Shown: positions 28,395 to 38,236, counted from the stretch's first letter. The stretch: DNA of 64,000 nucleotides from Borreliella mayonii (GCF_001945665.1 NZ_CP015780.1:744001-808000), one strand, 5' to 3'. The notes: a model not told the origin generated them from the sequence alone. A program made the numbers and translations.

Positions 28395-31148
28395 TTAATC
28401 CAATTGGATATCTTCTCCATTGACGTCTTTATTGTTAATTTTCTCATTTTCATTGTTGTTTAAATTTAATTCTTTTGTGTTTTGTGCTTCTGTGTTTGTT
28501 TCATTAACAATGACTTCGTTTTCAATTTCCTTGGTATTTTCAATAGGCATTTCCTGGTTATTATTGTTATTATTTATTAAATCTTGTTGTGAGTTTTTAT
28601 TTTCTATTTCATTTAAGGGTTCTTTAATGTTCATTTCTATTTCATCTTCATTTTTATTTTCTTCATTGTTATTAATGCTCTCAAGATTATTATTGTTTAG
28701 GCTTTCAAGATTATTATCAAGATATTCAAATTCAGGAGTGTCAAAATTTATTTCATCGTTATTATTAATCTCATCAATTCCATATATGTTAAATTCTATT
28801 GTATTTTTAAATTCTAGTTTATTTTCATAATATTTTGATTTTTCAACTGGCTGAGTGCCGGAAATAAATAGTTCATTTATTATTTTCTCATCAGCAATTT
28901 CTTCTGGTAGCAGGCCTGTTTCTGCTTGCACAGGGATACTAATTATTCCTGCAGGCTTTACAAAAACCTTTTTAGGTAAATTTTTGTGATATTCTGCCAT
29001 GAATTCTCCCCAACTAGGTCCTGCTAATCCTGTTCCTGTTCCAGATATTCCTAGTGAATATCCTTTTTTGTCAAATCCAACCCAAAATGCTGTTGTTATA
29101 TAAGGAGAGTATCCTATTGCCCATCCGTCTGCCCAATTTTGTGTTGTTCCCGATTTTCCAGCAATGTCAGATTTAAAATTTTTGAGATTTGTATATCTTT
29201 GATTTGCTAAGGTTCCGTATTGAATTGTTGATTTCATCATATCTGTGATGATGTATGCAGTTTGAGGAGACACTATTTGAGTTTGATCTTTGCTTTTTAT
29301 TTTAGCCAATATGCTTGCTTCTTCATTTGTTATTATTCTTCCAGCTCTGTCTTCAATGTATCTTATTCCATAAGGTTCGATTTTGTTACCACTATTTCCT
29401 AAAATTGCAAAGGCTCTTGCCATTTGGATTGGAGAAACTGATATTACACCTAGTGCTAGTGGATAAACTTTTGGAAACGTTTTTTCTATTTCTTTTGGAT
29501 CTGTTATTCCTAGTAGTTTTGAAGAGTAGCTAATTGCAGAGTCAAAACCTAGTTTGTCTAATATTCTTAATGCTGGAATATTCAAGGACAAGGCTAATGC
29601 TTGGCGTGTTAAAACGTTGCCCCTCCATTTGCCACCATAATTTTCTGGAGCATAAACTTCTCCGTTTTTATTTAGAAATGCTACCGGAGAGTCTGAAAAC
29701 ATTGTAGCAGCTGTTATTTTTTTTAGATCAATTGCGGCTGCAAAATATAATGCTTTGAATGCACTTCCAGGTTGGACTTTTGCTTGTGTGGCTCGATTAA
29801 ATTCATTGTCTTTAGTATGTCCACTTCCTCCAACCATGGCCCTTATTGCTCCAGTTGTTGTATCTATTGCTATCATTGCCCCTTCAGGTTGTGCAATAAG
29901 TTTTGGTGTTAATTTATTTTTGATAATATATTCTTTTGTTGCCTTATCTATTTTATCAATTCCAAGTATAGCTCCAAAGCTTGCAATTAGATCAATATTA
30001 TCTTCGTAAAATTTTCTTTTTCTTAGTTTTTTATATTGTCTTCCATTTATTCTTAAATTTTTAATTCCTAATAAATCTGATATTGCATCTACTACAGGAA
30101 CAATTTCTGAATTAATAATTATTGTTTCAGATGATCTGTTTAAATTATGCATTGTTCTTGCTTTATTAATCATATCGTTTGTAACTTTATCTGCGTATTT
30201 TTGTGCCTCAAGGTCAAGAGTTGAATATATTGAGTATCCATCTTTATATATGTTTGCGCCATCTGGTAAATATTTTAGTATTTTTTGCCTTATATATTCA
30301 GAGAAATAAGGAGCTTGGTCTTTTTTGTTTGAAATTGCAGATGTGTCGGCCATTCTAGTCCAATCGTAATTTTGCCAGTATTCATTAAATTCTTTTTCAG
30401 CAATTTCAGCTTTGACTATTCCATTTGATACAACTTGGTTTAAAACTGCACGTTGTATTTTTTTTGAAAATTTCGGATTGTAAAGAGGTGAATAAAGTTT
30501 TGCATTTGGAAGTTGAATTATCATCATCACGGATTCTGCTGTATTAATTTTATTTACACTTTTGCCAAAAAAGAATTTTGATGCTGCAACTATTCCATAG
30601 TTTCCGTTTCCAAAATAAACTTTATTAAGGTACTTCTCTAATATTTCGTATTTTGAGAGTTTTTTTTCAAGTTGGATTGCCCACCATATTTCATGTAATT
30701 TTCTCAAGATAGATCTTCTTGCTTGATTTGTGTAGAGAAGCTTTGCAAGTTGTTGAGTTAATGTGCTGCCGCCTGAAAAATATCTACCAAGAACAATATT
30801 AAATGCAGCTCTAAATATCCCTATCAAAGAAAAACCTCGATGAGAAAAAAACCCAATATCTTCTCGTATTAAAAGCGTATTAATTAGATTGTCAGGCATT
30901 TTTCTCAAAGGCATTAATTCTCTATTCTCATCAGATATAAATTGAGTTATTTGTTTCCCATTAATATCTAAAAGCCTTGAAGGAACTGCTGGGTTTACAT
31001 ATCCAAAATTTTTATCTTTTTGTATGTTTATAGTCTTAGATACTGCTAATGATAGTGTGATAATAGAAAAGCTAACTGCGAAATATGTTAAATAAATAAG
31101 CAGTTTATGTGTATTTATTTTTTTAAAATTAGGGCTATTTAATTTCAT
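28395..31148 (-). CDS. Class A penicillin-binding protein (PBP1a-like)
   Basis: A bifunctional glycosyltransferase/transpeptidase of 917 residues. One N-terminal membrane span; GT51 domain with the catalytic Glu in REDIGFFSHRGF, and GGSTLTQQLAKLLY; transpeptidase with SxxK in PGSAFKALYFA, SxN in ALSLNIPAL and KSGTT in GKSGTTQNWADG. The last ~130 residues form an unusual Asn/Glu-rich low-complexity tail, encoded at 28395-28800 and expected in the periplasm. The ATG at 31146-31148 has a TATACT-like -10 12 bases upstream. It heads the minus-strand PBP1a-ParB-like-pgi-symporter-cdr run. Confidence 0.94.
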   Translation of the reverse strand: MKLNSPNFKKINTHKLLIYLTYFAVSFSIITLSLAVSKTINIQKDKNFGYVNPAVPSRLLDINGKQITQFISDENRELMPLRKMPDNLINTLLIREDIGFFSHRGFSLIGIFRAAFNIVLGRYFSGGSTLTQQLAKLLYTNQARRSILRKLHEIWWAIQLEKKLSKYEILEKYLNKVYFGNGNYGIVAASKFFFGKSVNKINTAESVMMIIQLPNAKLYSPLYNPKFSKKIQRAVLNQVVSNGIVKAEIAEKEFNEYWQNYDWTRMADTSAISNKKDQAPYFSEYIRQKILKYLPDGANIYKDGYSIYSTLDLEAQKYADKVTNDMINKARTMHNLNRSSETIIINSEIVPVVDAISDLLGIKNLRINGRQYKKLRKRKFYEDNIDLIASFGAILGIDKIDKATKEYIIKNKLTPKLIAQPEGAMIAIDTTTGAIRAMVGGSGHTKDNEFNRATQAKVQPGSAFKALYFAAAIDLKKITAATMFSDSPVAFLNKNGEVYAPENYGGKWRGNVLTRQALALSLNIPALRILDKLGFDSAISYSSKLLGITDPKEIEKTFPKVYPLALGVISVSPIQMARAFAILGNSGNKIEPYGIRYIEDRAGRIITNEEASILAKIKSKDQTQIVSPQTAYIITDMMKSTIQYGTLANQRYTNLKNFKSDIAGKSGTTQNWADGWAIGYSPYITTAFWVGFDKKGYSLGISGTGTGLAGPSWGEFMAEYHKNLPKKVFVKPAGIISIPVQAETGLLPEEIADEKIINELFISGTQPVEKSKYYENKLEFKNTIEFNIYGIDEINNNDEINFDTPEFEYLDNNLESLNNNNLESINNNEENKNEDEIEMNIKEPLNEIENKNSQQDLINNNNNNQEMPIENTKEIENEVIVNETNTEAQNTKELNLNNNENEKINNKDVNGEDIQLD

Positions 31149-31159
31149 ACTTTTTACTA

Positions 31160-31165
31160 AGTATA
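31160..31165 (-). promoter_or_regulatory. Possible -10 element for the PBP1a gene
   Basis: On the minus strand TATACT occupies 31165-31160, 12 bases before the ATG at 31148. No strong -35 is seen at 17 bases. It is a candidate only, and would give a very short leader. Confidence 0.3.
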
Positions 31166-31207
31166 CTATAAGTGTATAAGAATTAATAATGTTATAAGTT
31201 GATTGTT

Positions 31208-31241
31208 ATAGTGTAAAATTATTGTTATAATCTTACACTAT
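31208..31241. repeat. 9-bp inverted repeat between PBP1a and plzA
   Basis: ATAGTGTAA at 31208-31216 and TTACACTAT at 31233-31241 are exact reverse complements spaced by 16 bases. It is part of the 311-base gene-free stretch 31149-31459 that separates the divergent PBP1a and plzA genes. The half-site spacing (25 bases centre to centre) could suit a dimeric regulator; a hairpin with a large loop is the alternative. Confidence 0.45.
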
Positions 31242-31382
31242 GTAAGCAGCATTTTTTAAGTTTTGCTAATTAAACAAATGTTGTGAAGGGTGGGTGATGG
31301 TATGTCTTTGACTTTAATACTAGATTTATTGATTGTTGATTAAGCATTTTTACAGGTCAATTGTTTTAAATTTTTATTGGTG

Positions 31383-31405
31383 TAAAACTGTTTAAAACAG
31401 TTTTA
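31383..31405. repeat. Perfect 11-bp palindrome upstream of plzA
   Basis: Arms 31383-31393 (TAAAACTGTTT) and 31395-31405 (AAACAGTTTTA) are exact reverse complements around one A at 31394. It lies 55-77 bases before the plzA start codon. The single-base spacer makes a hairpin unlikely and suggests an operator-type site. No other open frame or RNA gene is seen in the 31149-31459 gap. Confidence 0.5.
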
Positions 31406-31459
31406 AGCGTTGTTTAGTATTTTTATTTTTTATATTAAAAAAGGAGAAAGGAGAGGTTT

Positions 31460-32245
31460 ATGCTTTTATCTAGAAAAATAAGAGATTACGGGGCTAAGTA
31501 TAAGGGCAAAGAGATTAAAATGAGCACAGAGATAAATAGTTTTTTAAATCTTCGCAATACTATTGAGATGAGGATAAGCTCTTATACTGTTTTTGGAGTA
31601 ATTTATTCTATTTCTATGGATTCTCTTAAGCTTATTTTTCAAGAAGATACTGTATTGCCTGCTTTGGCTAAAAATAAAAATTTAGGTTCTATTCAACTTA
31701 AAAAAAATTTAGATTCTAAGAGTAGTGCTGCTTTTTTTCCCTTTTTATCTGTGAAACTATTAAGTGCTTCTTCTTATTCTTCTCAGAATAAAGAATACAA
31801 TTTATTAACATTAGAATTTTTATCTCCTGCGCCAGAAGAGATTGCTATTAAAGTTGGAAAGCTTCTTGATTTAAAACTTGGGCAAAATCAGAGAATTCAT
31901 GAGAGAATTATTGTCGATAAAGATTCTATTAGAAAGCTAAAAATTGATTCTGATAAAGCTTTTATCAATTTTAATGGGTCAAAACATAAATGCTTAATAA
32001 AAGATTTATCTTATGGGGGCGCTTTAGTAATTTCTTCTTTTGATTATAGAGATGTCGAGGAAGATGTAATTGATTTGATTTTTAGTTTTGAATTTATGGA
32101 TGAAGAAATTTTTATTGAGGGTAAATCAAAAAGTTTAAGTGTTATTCAGACGCCCAATGGGAAGGTTTTTGCGCTTGGTATTGCTTTTGATGAAGACAAA
32201 ATACCGCTTGAGTATACTATGTTAATTCATGATTATTTCAATTAA
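31460..32245 (+). CDS. plzA: Cyclic-di-GMP receptor PlzA (PilZ domain)
   Basis: The chromosomal c-di-GMP effector of Lyme spirochetes, affecting motility, metabolism and virulence gene expression. A 261-residue protein: an N-terminal PilZ-like domain (about 1-140) and a C-terminal PilZ domain with RxxxR at R145/R149 (QRIHER) and DxSxxG at D182-G186 (DLSYGG), the two halves of the ligand site. Start ATG 31460 with purine-rich AAGGAGAAAGGAGAGG at 31441-31456, effectively two overlapping binding sites. Monocistronic: a 311-base gap upstream with two inverted repeats, and a convergent gene downstream. Confidence 0.96.
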   Translation: MLLSRKIRDYGAKYKGKEIKMSTEINSFLNLRNTIEMRISSYTVFGVIYSISMDSLKLIFQEDTVLPALAKNKNLGSIQLKKNLDSKSSAAFFPFLSVKLLSASSYSSQNKEYNLLTLEFLSPAPEEIAIKVGKLLDLKLGQNQRIHERIIVDKDSIRKLKIDSDKAFINFNGSKHKCLIKDLSYGGALVISSFDYRDVEEDVIDLIFSFEFMDEEIFIEGKSKSLSVIQTPNGKVFALGIAFDEDKIPLEYTMLIHDYFN

Positions 32246-32433
32246 TCAAAAGATTGAAATTTTTCTTATGTGATTATTCGAAAATTTGCTCGCAATATTT
32301 AGCTTGAGTCTTTGTTGGTTATATTTGCTGGTTTTATTGGGTGAAGTATTGCATTATGGTTTTAGACTTTTACTTTACATTGTTTTATTAATGAATGTTT
32401 ATGCTTTTAAAATTTTTAAGTAATAATTTGACA

Positions 32434-33447
32434 TCATTTTTTGTTAATGAATCTATTCGAACTGGCTTTTCTGATTCTATTGTTTATTGAGTATCCAAGT
32501 TCTTCATCTTTTAAGAACTCACTAAGGATTTGTTTGTAGTTGTTTTCAGAATTTACCAGCTCTTTGTAAAGATTTTGTGCATACTCTTCAAGAGTATTAA
32601 ATACTGTAATATTTTTTTTATCCCATAAAAAATTAAATAAATAGGATTTTAGAGTAGCTTTTGTGATAAGTATTTTTGTATCTTTGTTTAAATATCTTCT
32701 TATGTTATCTTGACTTTTAAATAAATAGACGGGAATTTTTGGTTTGTAATGTTCTATTATGTTCCCGGGTGATTTTTCTAGTTCTATTTTTGTTTCTGCA
32801 TAATTTACTGTATATTTACCTTGAAGTTCATTTTCTATCATTTTTTTTGTTATTGCACCCGGCCTTAATATTAGTACGTTATCTTTTAGGTCAAATCCAA
32901 TCACGGTTGATTCGATTCCAATATTAAAGTCTTTATTCTCTTCTGTTTTTATTATTCCTTTTACAAGTCCATTTAATTCTTTTAAGGCCATTTCGAAATT
33001 TGTTGAGCTTGGTCTTTTTGATATATTTGCAGATGGTGCTACTATAGGGACTTTAGATGCTTTGATTAAGCTTAAAGCTGTTTTGTTTGCAGGAATTCTT
33101 ATTGCCACTGTATCTAGGTTGCCACTTACAAATCTAGATATTTTTATTGATTTTTTAAGAACATAAGTTAAAGGGCCCGGACTAAATTTTTTGATTAACA
33201 TAAGAGCACTTTTGGGAATATATTCTGATAAGTCTTTTATTTTTTTTACTGTATCAACGTGCACTATTAAAGGATTGTTAATAGGCCTTTTTTTTACTAA
33301 AAAAATCATTTTTACGGCATCCTCATTGTAAGCATTTGCGCCAATTCCGTAAACTGTTTCTGTTGGGAATACAACAAGCTCTCCCATTTTAATAAGTTTT
33401 GCTGCTTTTTGTATTTGGCTACTGCGAATTATTTTTGTTGATATCAT
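32434..33447 (-). CDS. L-threonylcarbamoyladenylate synthase (Sua5 type)
   Basis: Makes threonylcarbamoyl-AMP for t6A37 of ANN-decoding tRNAs. A 337-residue protein: a YrdC/TsaC domain (about 1-205) with PTETVYGIGANA, the KKRPINNPLIVHV substrate loop and PSANISKRPS, followed by the C-terminal Sua5 domain joined through the conserved linker SPGNIIEHYKPKIPVY. Start ATG at 33445-33447. It is convergent with plzA across 188 AT-rich bases and divergent from rlpA. Confidence 0.92.
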   Translation of the reverse strand: MISTKIIRSSQIQKAAKLIKMGELVVFPTETVYGIGANAYNEDAVKMIFLVKKRPINNPLIVHVDTVKKIKDLSEYIPKSALMLIKKFSPGPLTYVLKKSIKISRFVSGNLDTVAIRIPANKTALSLIKASKVPIVAPSANISKRPSSTNFEMALKELNGLVKGIIKTEENKDFNIGIESTVIGFDLKDNVLILRPGAITKKMIENELQGKYTVNYAETKIELEKSPGNIIEHYKPKIPVYLFKSQDNIRRYLNKDTKILITKATLKSYLFNFLWDKKNITVFNTLEEYAQNLYKELVNSENNYKQILSEFLKDEELGYSINNRIRKASSNRFINKK

Positions 33448-33552
33448 TTTTTAGACTTTTTTCTTTTTATAATTAAATCAAAAAAAATGTAAATAAGCAA
33501 TTTGCAAGTTTAATTGTTTATTGAAATATGTTTTTATATTATAATAAACATT

Positions 33553-34338
33553 ATGAGAATTTTGATTGATGTCATCTTAAGAGATAATAGAAAATTTGTT
33601 TTTCTCTTTGTATTTTTTTTTATTGCTTCTCATGTAAATTCTGCTACAGTAGGACTTGCTTCATGGTATGGCGAGGCTTTCCACGGTAAAATTACTGCTA
33701 ATGGCGAAAAATTTGATATGATGGCTCTTACTGCTGCTCACAAAGAATTGCCCTTTAATACTACTGTAAGGGTTACAAATCTTTTAAATAATAGATCAGT
33801 TGTTGTAAGAATTAATGATAGAGGTCCTTTTAGGAAGGATAGAATAATCGATTTATCAAAACATGCCGCTGAGAAGCTTGATTTTTTGGGAATAGGGGTT
33901 GCTCCTGTAAAAATTGAAGTAATTAGTGCGAATGAAAAAAGACCTTCTGTATCAAAATCTAGCAACTTTAAAAAAACATTTAATACTTCTGAGGTTAAAG
34001 AAGAAAAAAAAACAAAGCAATCAGAAGGGAATATTTCTGTTGAAAATAAATCTTCAGATTTGTCAGCAGATTATTCAGTTTCTGCTGACAAAGAAGCAGA
34101 TTTTTACATACAAGTTGGATCTTATAAAAAAAAAGATTATGCTGATAGGACTTATCGAATATTAAAAAAAGCGGGTCTTTTTGTTGTAGTAAATTCTCAC
34201 GGGCCGTTTTATACTGTTTTTATTCCCACTAATGCTGATGATGTTCAAAGAAATATAGAGCTTATTAAATCTACTGGATATAAAGATACTTTGATAAGAA
34301 AAACAAAGGTTCCAGGCGAGAGTCTTGTTATGGATTGA
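33553..34338 (+). CDS. rlpA: RlpA-like septal protein with SPOR domain
   Basis: A 261-residue exported protein: signal peptide (hydrophobic stretch near residues 16-28, ending HVNSA), a double-psi beta-barrel RlpA domain ([20 protein letters not shown], then [17 protein letters not shown] with the catalytic-type Asp), a Lys-rich linker, and a C-terminal SPOR domain ([15 protein letters not shown] onwards) that binds denuded glycan at division sites. No lipobox Cys is present, so unlike the E. coli namesake it is not a lipoprotein. I chose ATG 33553 over TTG 33514; a TATAAT at 33540-33545 lies just upstream. Confidence 0.88.
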   Translation: MRILIDVILRDNRKFVFLFVFFFIASHVNSATVGLASWYGEAFHGKITANGEKFDMMALTAAHKELPFNTTVRVTNLLNNRSVVVRINDRGPFRKDRIIDLSKHAAEKLDFLGIGVAPVKIEVISANEKRPSVSKSSNFKKTFNTSEVKEEKKTKQSEGNISVENKSSDLSADYSVSADKEADFYIQVGSYKKKDYADRTYRILKKAGLFVVVNSHGPFYTVFIPTNADDVQRNIELIKSTGYKDTLIRKTKVPGESLVMD

Positions 34339-34530
34339 TTTTTTAAATTATTTTTTTTATTAAAATTATTTATTGACTTTTTTAAATTTTATGATTATAT
34401 CCTTTATTGTCAATTCCTTTGTGGTATTTTTTTATTTTAAAAATTGCAATATTCTTTTTAGAAATCTAAATTTATTAGGCGACTGTTTTACTTTTCTTAA
34501 ATTTGTATTTTATTATTATATAGTTATTTT

Positions 34531-35520
34531 ATGAACTTTTTATTTGATATTCCTCTTCCAATTATGATTTTAGCTCCGATGGAAGACGTTACCGATACTG
34601 TTTTTAGAAATTTAATTCATTTAATAGGATCTGAAGAAGGAGAACCTCATATTTATTTTACCGAATTTATTTCTACAAAAGGAATTTTAAATGGATCAAA
34701 ACAATCCATTCAACATATTTTTTTAAAACCCAACGAACTTAATAGGCCTTTAATTGCTCAAATTTGGGGCAATGTTCCTGAGCAATTTTATAGAGCAATA
34801 GAAATGTTGGGAGGTATGGGGTTTTGGGGAATTGATATTAATATGGGTTGTCCTAAGAATAAAATAATTAAAAAAGGAGTTTGTTCAGCTTTAATTAATA
34901 ATAAATCTTTGGCTAAAGAGATAATTCTTGCAAGCAAAGAAGCTTGTGTGAGATTTAATTTGCCTCTTAGTGTTAAGACCCGGCACGGATTTTCATATCC
35001 AGAAGTTAATGATTGGCTAGGGTTTTTGTTAGGCCTTGGAATTGATATGTTAACGGTTTATCCAAGGCTTGCTGTTAATCAGAGCAAAGGTCCTGTTAAT
35101 TTTGATATTTTTTATGAACTTGTTAAATTGCGAAATAATCTTAGTCCTTCTACTCTGATTATTGGCAATGGAGATGTTTTGAGCCTCAGGGATGCTAGAT
35201 ATTATGTTGATAAATATTTAATTGATGGGATTATGTTTGGTCGTGGAATTTTTAATAATTTAAATTTATTTAAGCCCTCTTCAAAACACTTTTTAGATAG
35301 TAATTTAAATTTTAGGTTAAATATATTAAAATTCCATATAAAGGATTTCCATGCTACTTGGGGACTTGGAAAAGATTTTAATAAACTTAAAAAATATTTT
35401 AAGATATATTTTACTGAAAATGAAAGACAGAGTAAATATTTCTCAAATCTTATAAATTCAAAAACTTATGAAGAGCTTTTTGAAAATTTAAAAGTTATTG
35501 ACATGGTAGGAGATTTTTAA
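34531..35520 (+). CDS. tRNA-dihydrouridine synthase family protein (Dus)
   Basis: A 329-residue FMN-dependent TIM barrel that reduces uridines in the tRNA D-loop. Starts with the typical LAPMEDVTDTVFR; the catalytic Cys is in INMGCPKNK; a SVKTRHG strand and a C-terminal GNGDVLS...GIMFGRG FMN-phosphate region follow. The motif usually reading HxRTxxQ is VYPRLAVNQ here, so the normal His is replaced by Tyr. The start is ATG 34531, after a 192-base AT-rich gap with no clear element. It is 3 bases upstream of valS and probably co-transcribed with it. Confidence 0.88.
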   Translation: MNFLFDIPLPIMILAPMEDVTDTVFRNLIHLIGSEEGEPHIYFTEFISTKGILNGSKQSIQHIFLKPNELNRPLIAQIWGNVPEQFYRAIEMLGGMGFWGIDINMGCPKNKIIKKGVCSALINNKSLAKEIILASKEACVRFNLPLSVKTRHGFSYPEVNDWLGFLLGLGIDMLTVYPRLAVNQSKGPVNFDIFYELVKLRNNLSPSTLIIGNGDVLSLRDARYYVDKYLIDGIMFGRGIFNNLNLFKPSSKHFLDSNLNFRLNILKFHIKDFHATWGLGKDFNKLKKYFKIYFTENERQSKYFSNLINSKTYEELFENLKVIDMVGDF

Positions 35521-35523
35521 ACG

Positions 35524-38151
35524 ATGAATTGTAGACCTTTTGAAAAATATGATCCTAAGGCATTTGAAGATGAAATTTACATTAAGTGGCTTAAAAATAA
35601 TGTTTTTTTACCAGATAATTCTTTATTTGAAAAATTTAGTATGGTTGCGCCTCCTCCTAATGTCACTGGTGTATTGCATATGGGGCATGCTCTTAATTTT
35701 GTTTTGCAAGATGTTCTTGTTAGGTATAAAAGAATGAAAGGTCACAATACTTTATGGCTTTTTGGCACAGATCATGCAGGAATAGCAACTCAGGCTGTTT
35801 TTGAAAGGCATCTTAAAAAGATTGGTAAAAGCAAGGATGATTTTAAAAGAGAAGAGCTTGTTCAAGAAATTTTTAAATTAAAAGATAGGCATAGATGTAT
35901 AATTGTTAATCAGATAAACAAACTTGGGGCGTCTTATGATCACTCAAGAGAAAGATTTACTCTTGATGAGAGTCTTTGTAAGGCTGTTAACAAGGTTTTT
36001 AAGGACTTATATTCTAAAGGGTTGATTTATAGGGGCGAGTATCTTGTTAATCTTGATCCTGGATCTGGGAGTGTTGTTAGCGACGAAGAGATTGAATATA
36101 AAGAAGTTGATGGCAAGCTTTATTTTGTTAAGTATTTTATTGATGGCTCTTCTTTTATTGAGATTGCAACAACTAGGCCTGAGACAATGTTTGGGGATAC
36201 TGCTATTGCTGTTAATCCCAATGATGAGAGATATAAGTCTTTAGTTGGCAAAGAGGCTACAATTCCTTTGACAACTAAAAAGATAAAAATTATTGCAGAT
36301 TTTTATGTTGACAGCGCTTTTGGCACTGGTGCTTTGAAAGTTACTCCTGCGCACGATCCTAATGATTTTGAAATTTCAAAAAGACACAATACTCCCAAGG
36401 TCAATATTTTAACTCAAGATGGAAAACTTAATAAAAATGTTCCTTTACAATACCAAGGATTAAGTGTGAAGGATGCGAGATTTAAAATTGAGGCAGAATT
36501 AAAGGAAAAAGGCTTTTTGCAGGATGTTAAGAAGTATAAGCAACAGGTTGGGCATTGTTATCGGTCAGGTGAGATTATTGAACCTTATTTGTCTACTCAG
36601 TGGTTTGTGAGAATGAAGCCTTTGGCGGACAAAGCTTTAAAGGCTTTAGAGAATGGAGAATTAAGGTTTTACCCTAAAAAGTGGGAAAATACATATAAAT
36701 ATTGGTTGTCAAATATTAGAGATTGGTGTATATCAAGACAGCTTGTTTGGGGGCATAGAATACCGGTTTGGTACAATGTTGATACATCTGAACTTATTGT
36801 TAGTGATACTGATCCTTCTTTAGATGAAAAGAATGTGGGCAAAAGGTTTGTTCAAGATCCAGATGTTCTTGATACTTGGTTTTCTTCTTGGATATGGCCT
36901 TTTTCTTCGCTTGGATGGCCCAATATTACTGTTGATTTTAAAAATTATTACCCAACAAATACCTTAATAACAGCTTACGATATAATATTTTTTTGGGTTG
37001 CAAGAATGGTGATGGCAGGATTAGAATTTACAGGGCAAATTCCTTTTAAAGATGTTTATATTACCCCTCTTTTGCGTGACAAACAAGGCAAAAAAATGTC
37101 AAAGTCCTTGGGCAATGGGATAGATCCTCTTGATATTATTCATGAGTATGGAAGTGATTCTTTGAGGTTTACTTTATCTTTTTTGTCTGTTCAAGGCCAA
37201 GATTTAAATATTGACTCTAAAGATTTTATGTTTGGCGCTAAGTTTGCAAACAAAGTTTTTAATGCTTCTAAATTTATTCTTTTAAATTTAAAAAATAGAG
37301 AAATATTAAATGATTTGAAATTTAACGACATTGACAAATGGTTGCTTACAAGCTTAAATTCAACCATTCTTGGTGTAGAGTCTTCTTTTGCAAATTATAA
37401 ATACAATGAAGCTTCAAAATTCGTTTATGAGTTTTTTTGGAATGATTTTTGTGATTGGTATATTGAAATTAGCAAAATTGATTTAAATAGTGAAAATATT
37501 GATATTCAAAATATGGCTATTTCTAAGTTGCTATTTTTTCTTAAAAAAGCATTGTTAATTTTACATCCGTTTATTCCTTTTGTTACAGAAAAAATTTATT
37601 CCGAATTTTCAAAAAAGGGAGATATTTTAGCCTTAAATGAATATCCAAGTTTTGATATTGCTAATAATTTTCAAAAAGAATTTGAAAGTTTTAAAGTATT
37701 GAAAACTTTCATTATAGCTATTAGAACACTTAAGAGCGAATTTAATATACCTGCTAGCATTGAAATTGATGTTGCTTTGAAGTTTGATGCTGATTTTAAA
37801 TATGAGGAGTACTTTAAGACTAATGAAAGTATTGTAAAAAAAATGATTAATTTTAAAAATATATTTTACAATGAAAATTGTGATGGCATGCTTGGTGTAG
37901 CTGCAGTTGGTTTTGAAATTTATGCCGATGTTAAGTCATTGATAGATAAAACTAAAGAGTTGGTAAGGCTTGAAAAACAGCTTGAAAAGTACAAAATGCT
38001 TAAGATTTCTGTTTCAAAGAAACTTGAAAATAAAAATTTTTTAATGAATGCTCCTAAGGAAATTATTGAATCTGAAAAATTAAAATTTGTAGAATTTTCT
38101 TCTTTAATTAATAAAATAAATAGTTATATTATTAATTTAAAAAATTTGTAA
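35524..38151 (+). CDS. valS: Valyl-tRNA synthetase
   Basis: Class I synthetase, 875 residues, near the normal length. PPPNVTGVLHMGHALN gives the HIGH box (HMGH); the editing (CP1) domain contains TTRPETMFGDTA; KMSKS is in GKKMSKSLGNGIDP; DALRxTL-like DSLRFTLS follows, then the anticodon-binding domain and a C-terminal coiled coil (LVRLEKQLEKYKMLK). The ATG is at 35524, 3 bases after dus. A strong hairpin follows the stop codon. Confidence 0.97.
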   Translation: MNCRPFEKYDPKAFEDEIYIKWLKNNVFLPDNSLFEKFSMVAPPPNVTGVLHMGHALNFVLQDVLVRYKRMKGHNTLWLFGTDHAGIATQAVFERHLKKIGKSKDDFKREELVQEIFKLKDRHRCIIVNQINKLGASYDHSRERFTLDESLCKAVNKVFKDLYSKGLIYRGEYLVNLDPGSGSVVSDEEIEYKEVDGKLYFVKYFIDGSSFIEIATTRPETMFGDTAIAVNPNDERYKSLVGKEATIPLTTKKIKIIADFYVDSAFGTGALKVTPAHDPNDFEISKRHNTPKVNILTQDGKLNKNVPLQYQGLSVKDARFKIEAELKEKGFLQDVKKYKQQVGHCYRSGEIIEPYLSTQWFVRMKPLADKALKALENGELRFYPKKWENTYKYWLSNIRDWCISRQLVWGHRIPVWYNVDTSELIVSDTDPSLDEKNVGKRFVQDPDVLDTWFSSWIWPFSSLGWPNITVDFKNYYPTNTLITAYDIIFFWVARMVMAGLEFTGQIPFKDVYITPLLRDKQGKKMSKSLGNGIDPLDIIHEYGSDSLRFTLSFLSVQGQDLNIDSKDFMFGAKFANKVFNASKFILLNLKNREILNDLKFNDIDKWLLTSLNSTILGVESSFANYKYNEASKFVYEFFWNDFCDWYIEISKIDLNSENIDIQNMAISKLLFFLKKALLILHPFIPFVTEKIYSEFSKKGDILALNEYPSFDIANNFQKEFESFKVLKTFIIAIRTLKSEFNIPASIEIDVALKFDADFKYEEYFKTNESIVKKMINFKNIFYNENCDGMLGVAAVGFEIYADVKSLIDKTKELVRLEKQLEKYKMLKISVSKKLENKNFLMNAPKEIIESEKLKFVEFSSLINKINSYIINLKNL

Positions 38152-38205
38152 AAAAAAGTTGAAAAATTATTATGTAATTGAATTGGTTATAGGTAACTTT
38201 TTGGC

Positions 38206-38230
38206 AAAATGCTATTTCTAATAGCATTTT
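38206..38230. terminator. Bidirectional intrinsic terminator after valS
   Basis: An 11-bp perfect stem (AAAATGCTATT at 38206-38216, AATAGCATTTT at 38220-38230) with loop TCT. T-runs flank it on both strands. It lies between valS and the convergent gene whose stop is at 38237. Confidence 0.75.
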
Positions 38231-38236
38231 AAACTT

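Noticed and set aside
28420..28830. Plus-strand Ser/Leu/Phe-rich frame opposite the PBP1a tail
   Set aside because: It is the antisense of the Asn/Glu-rich low-complexity tail; the composition is explained by that repeat.
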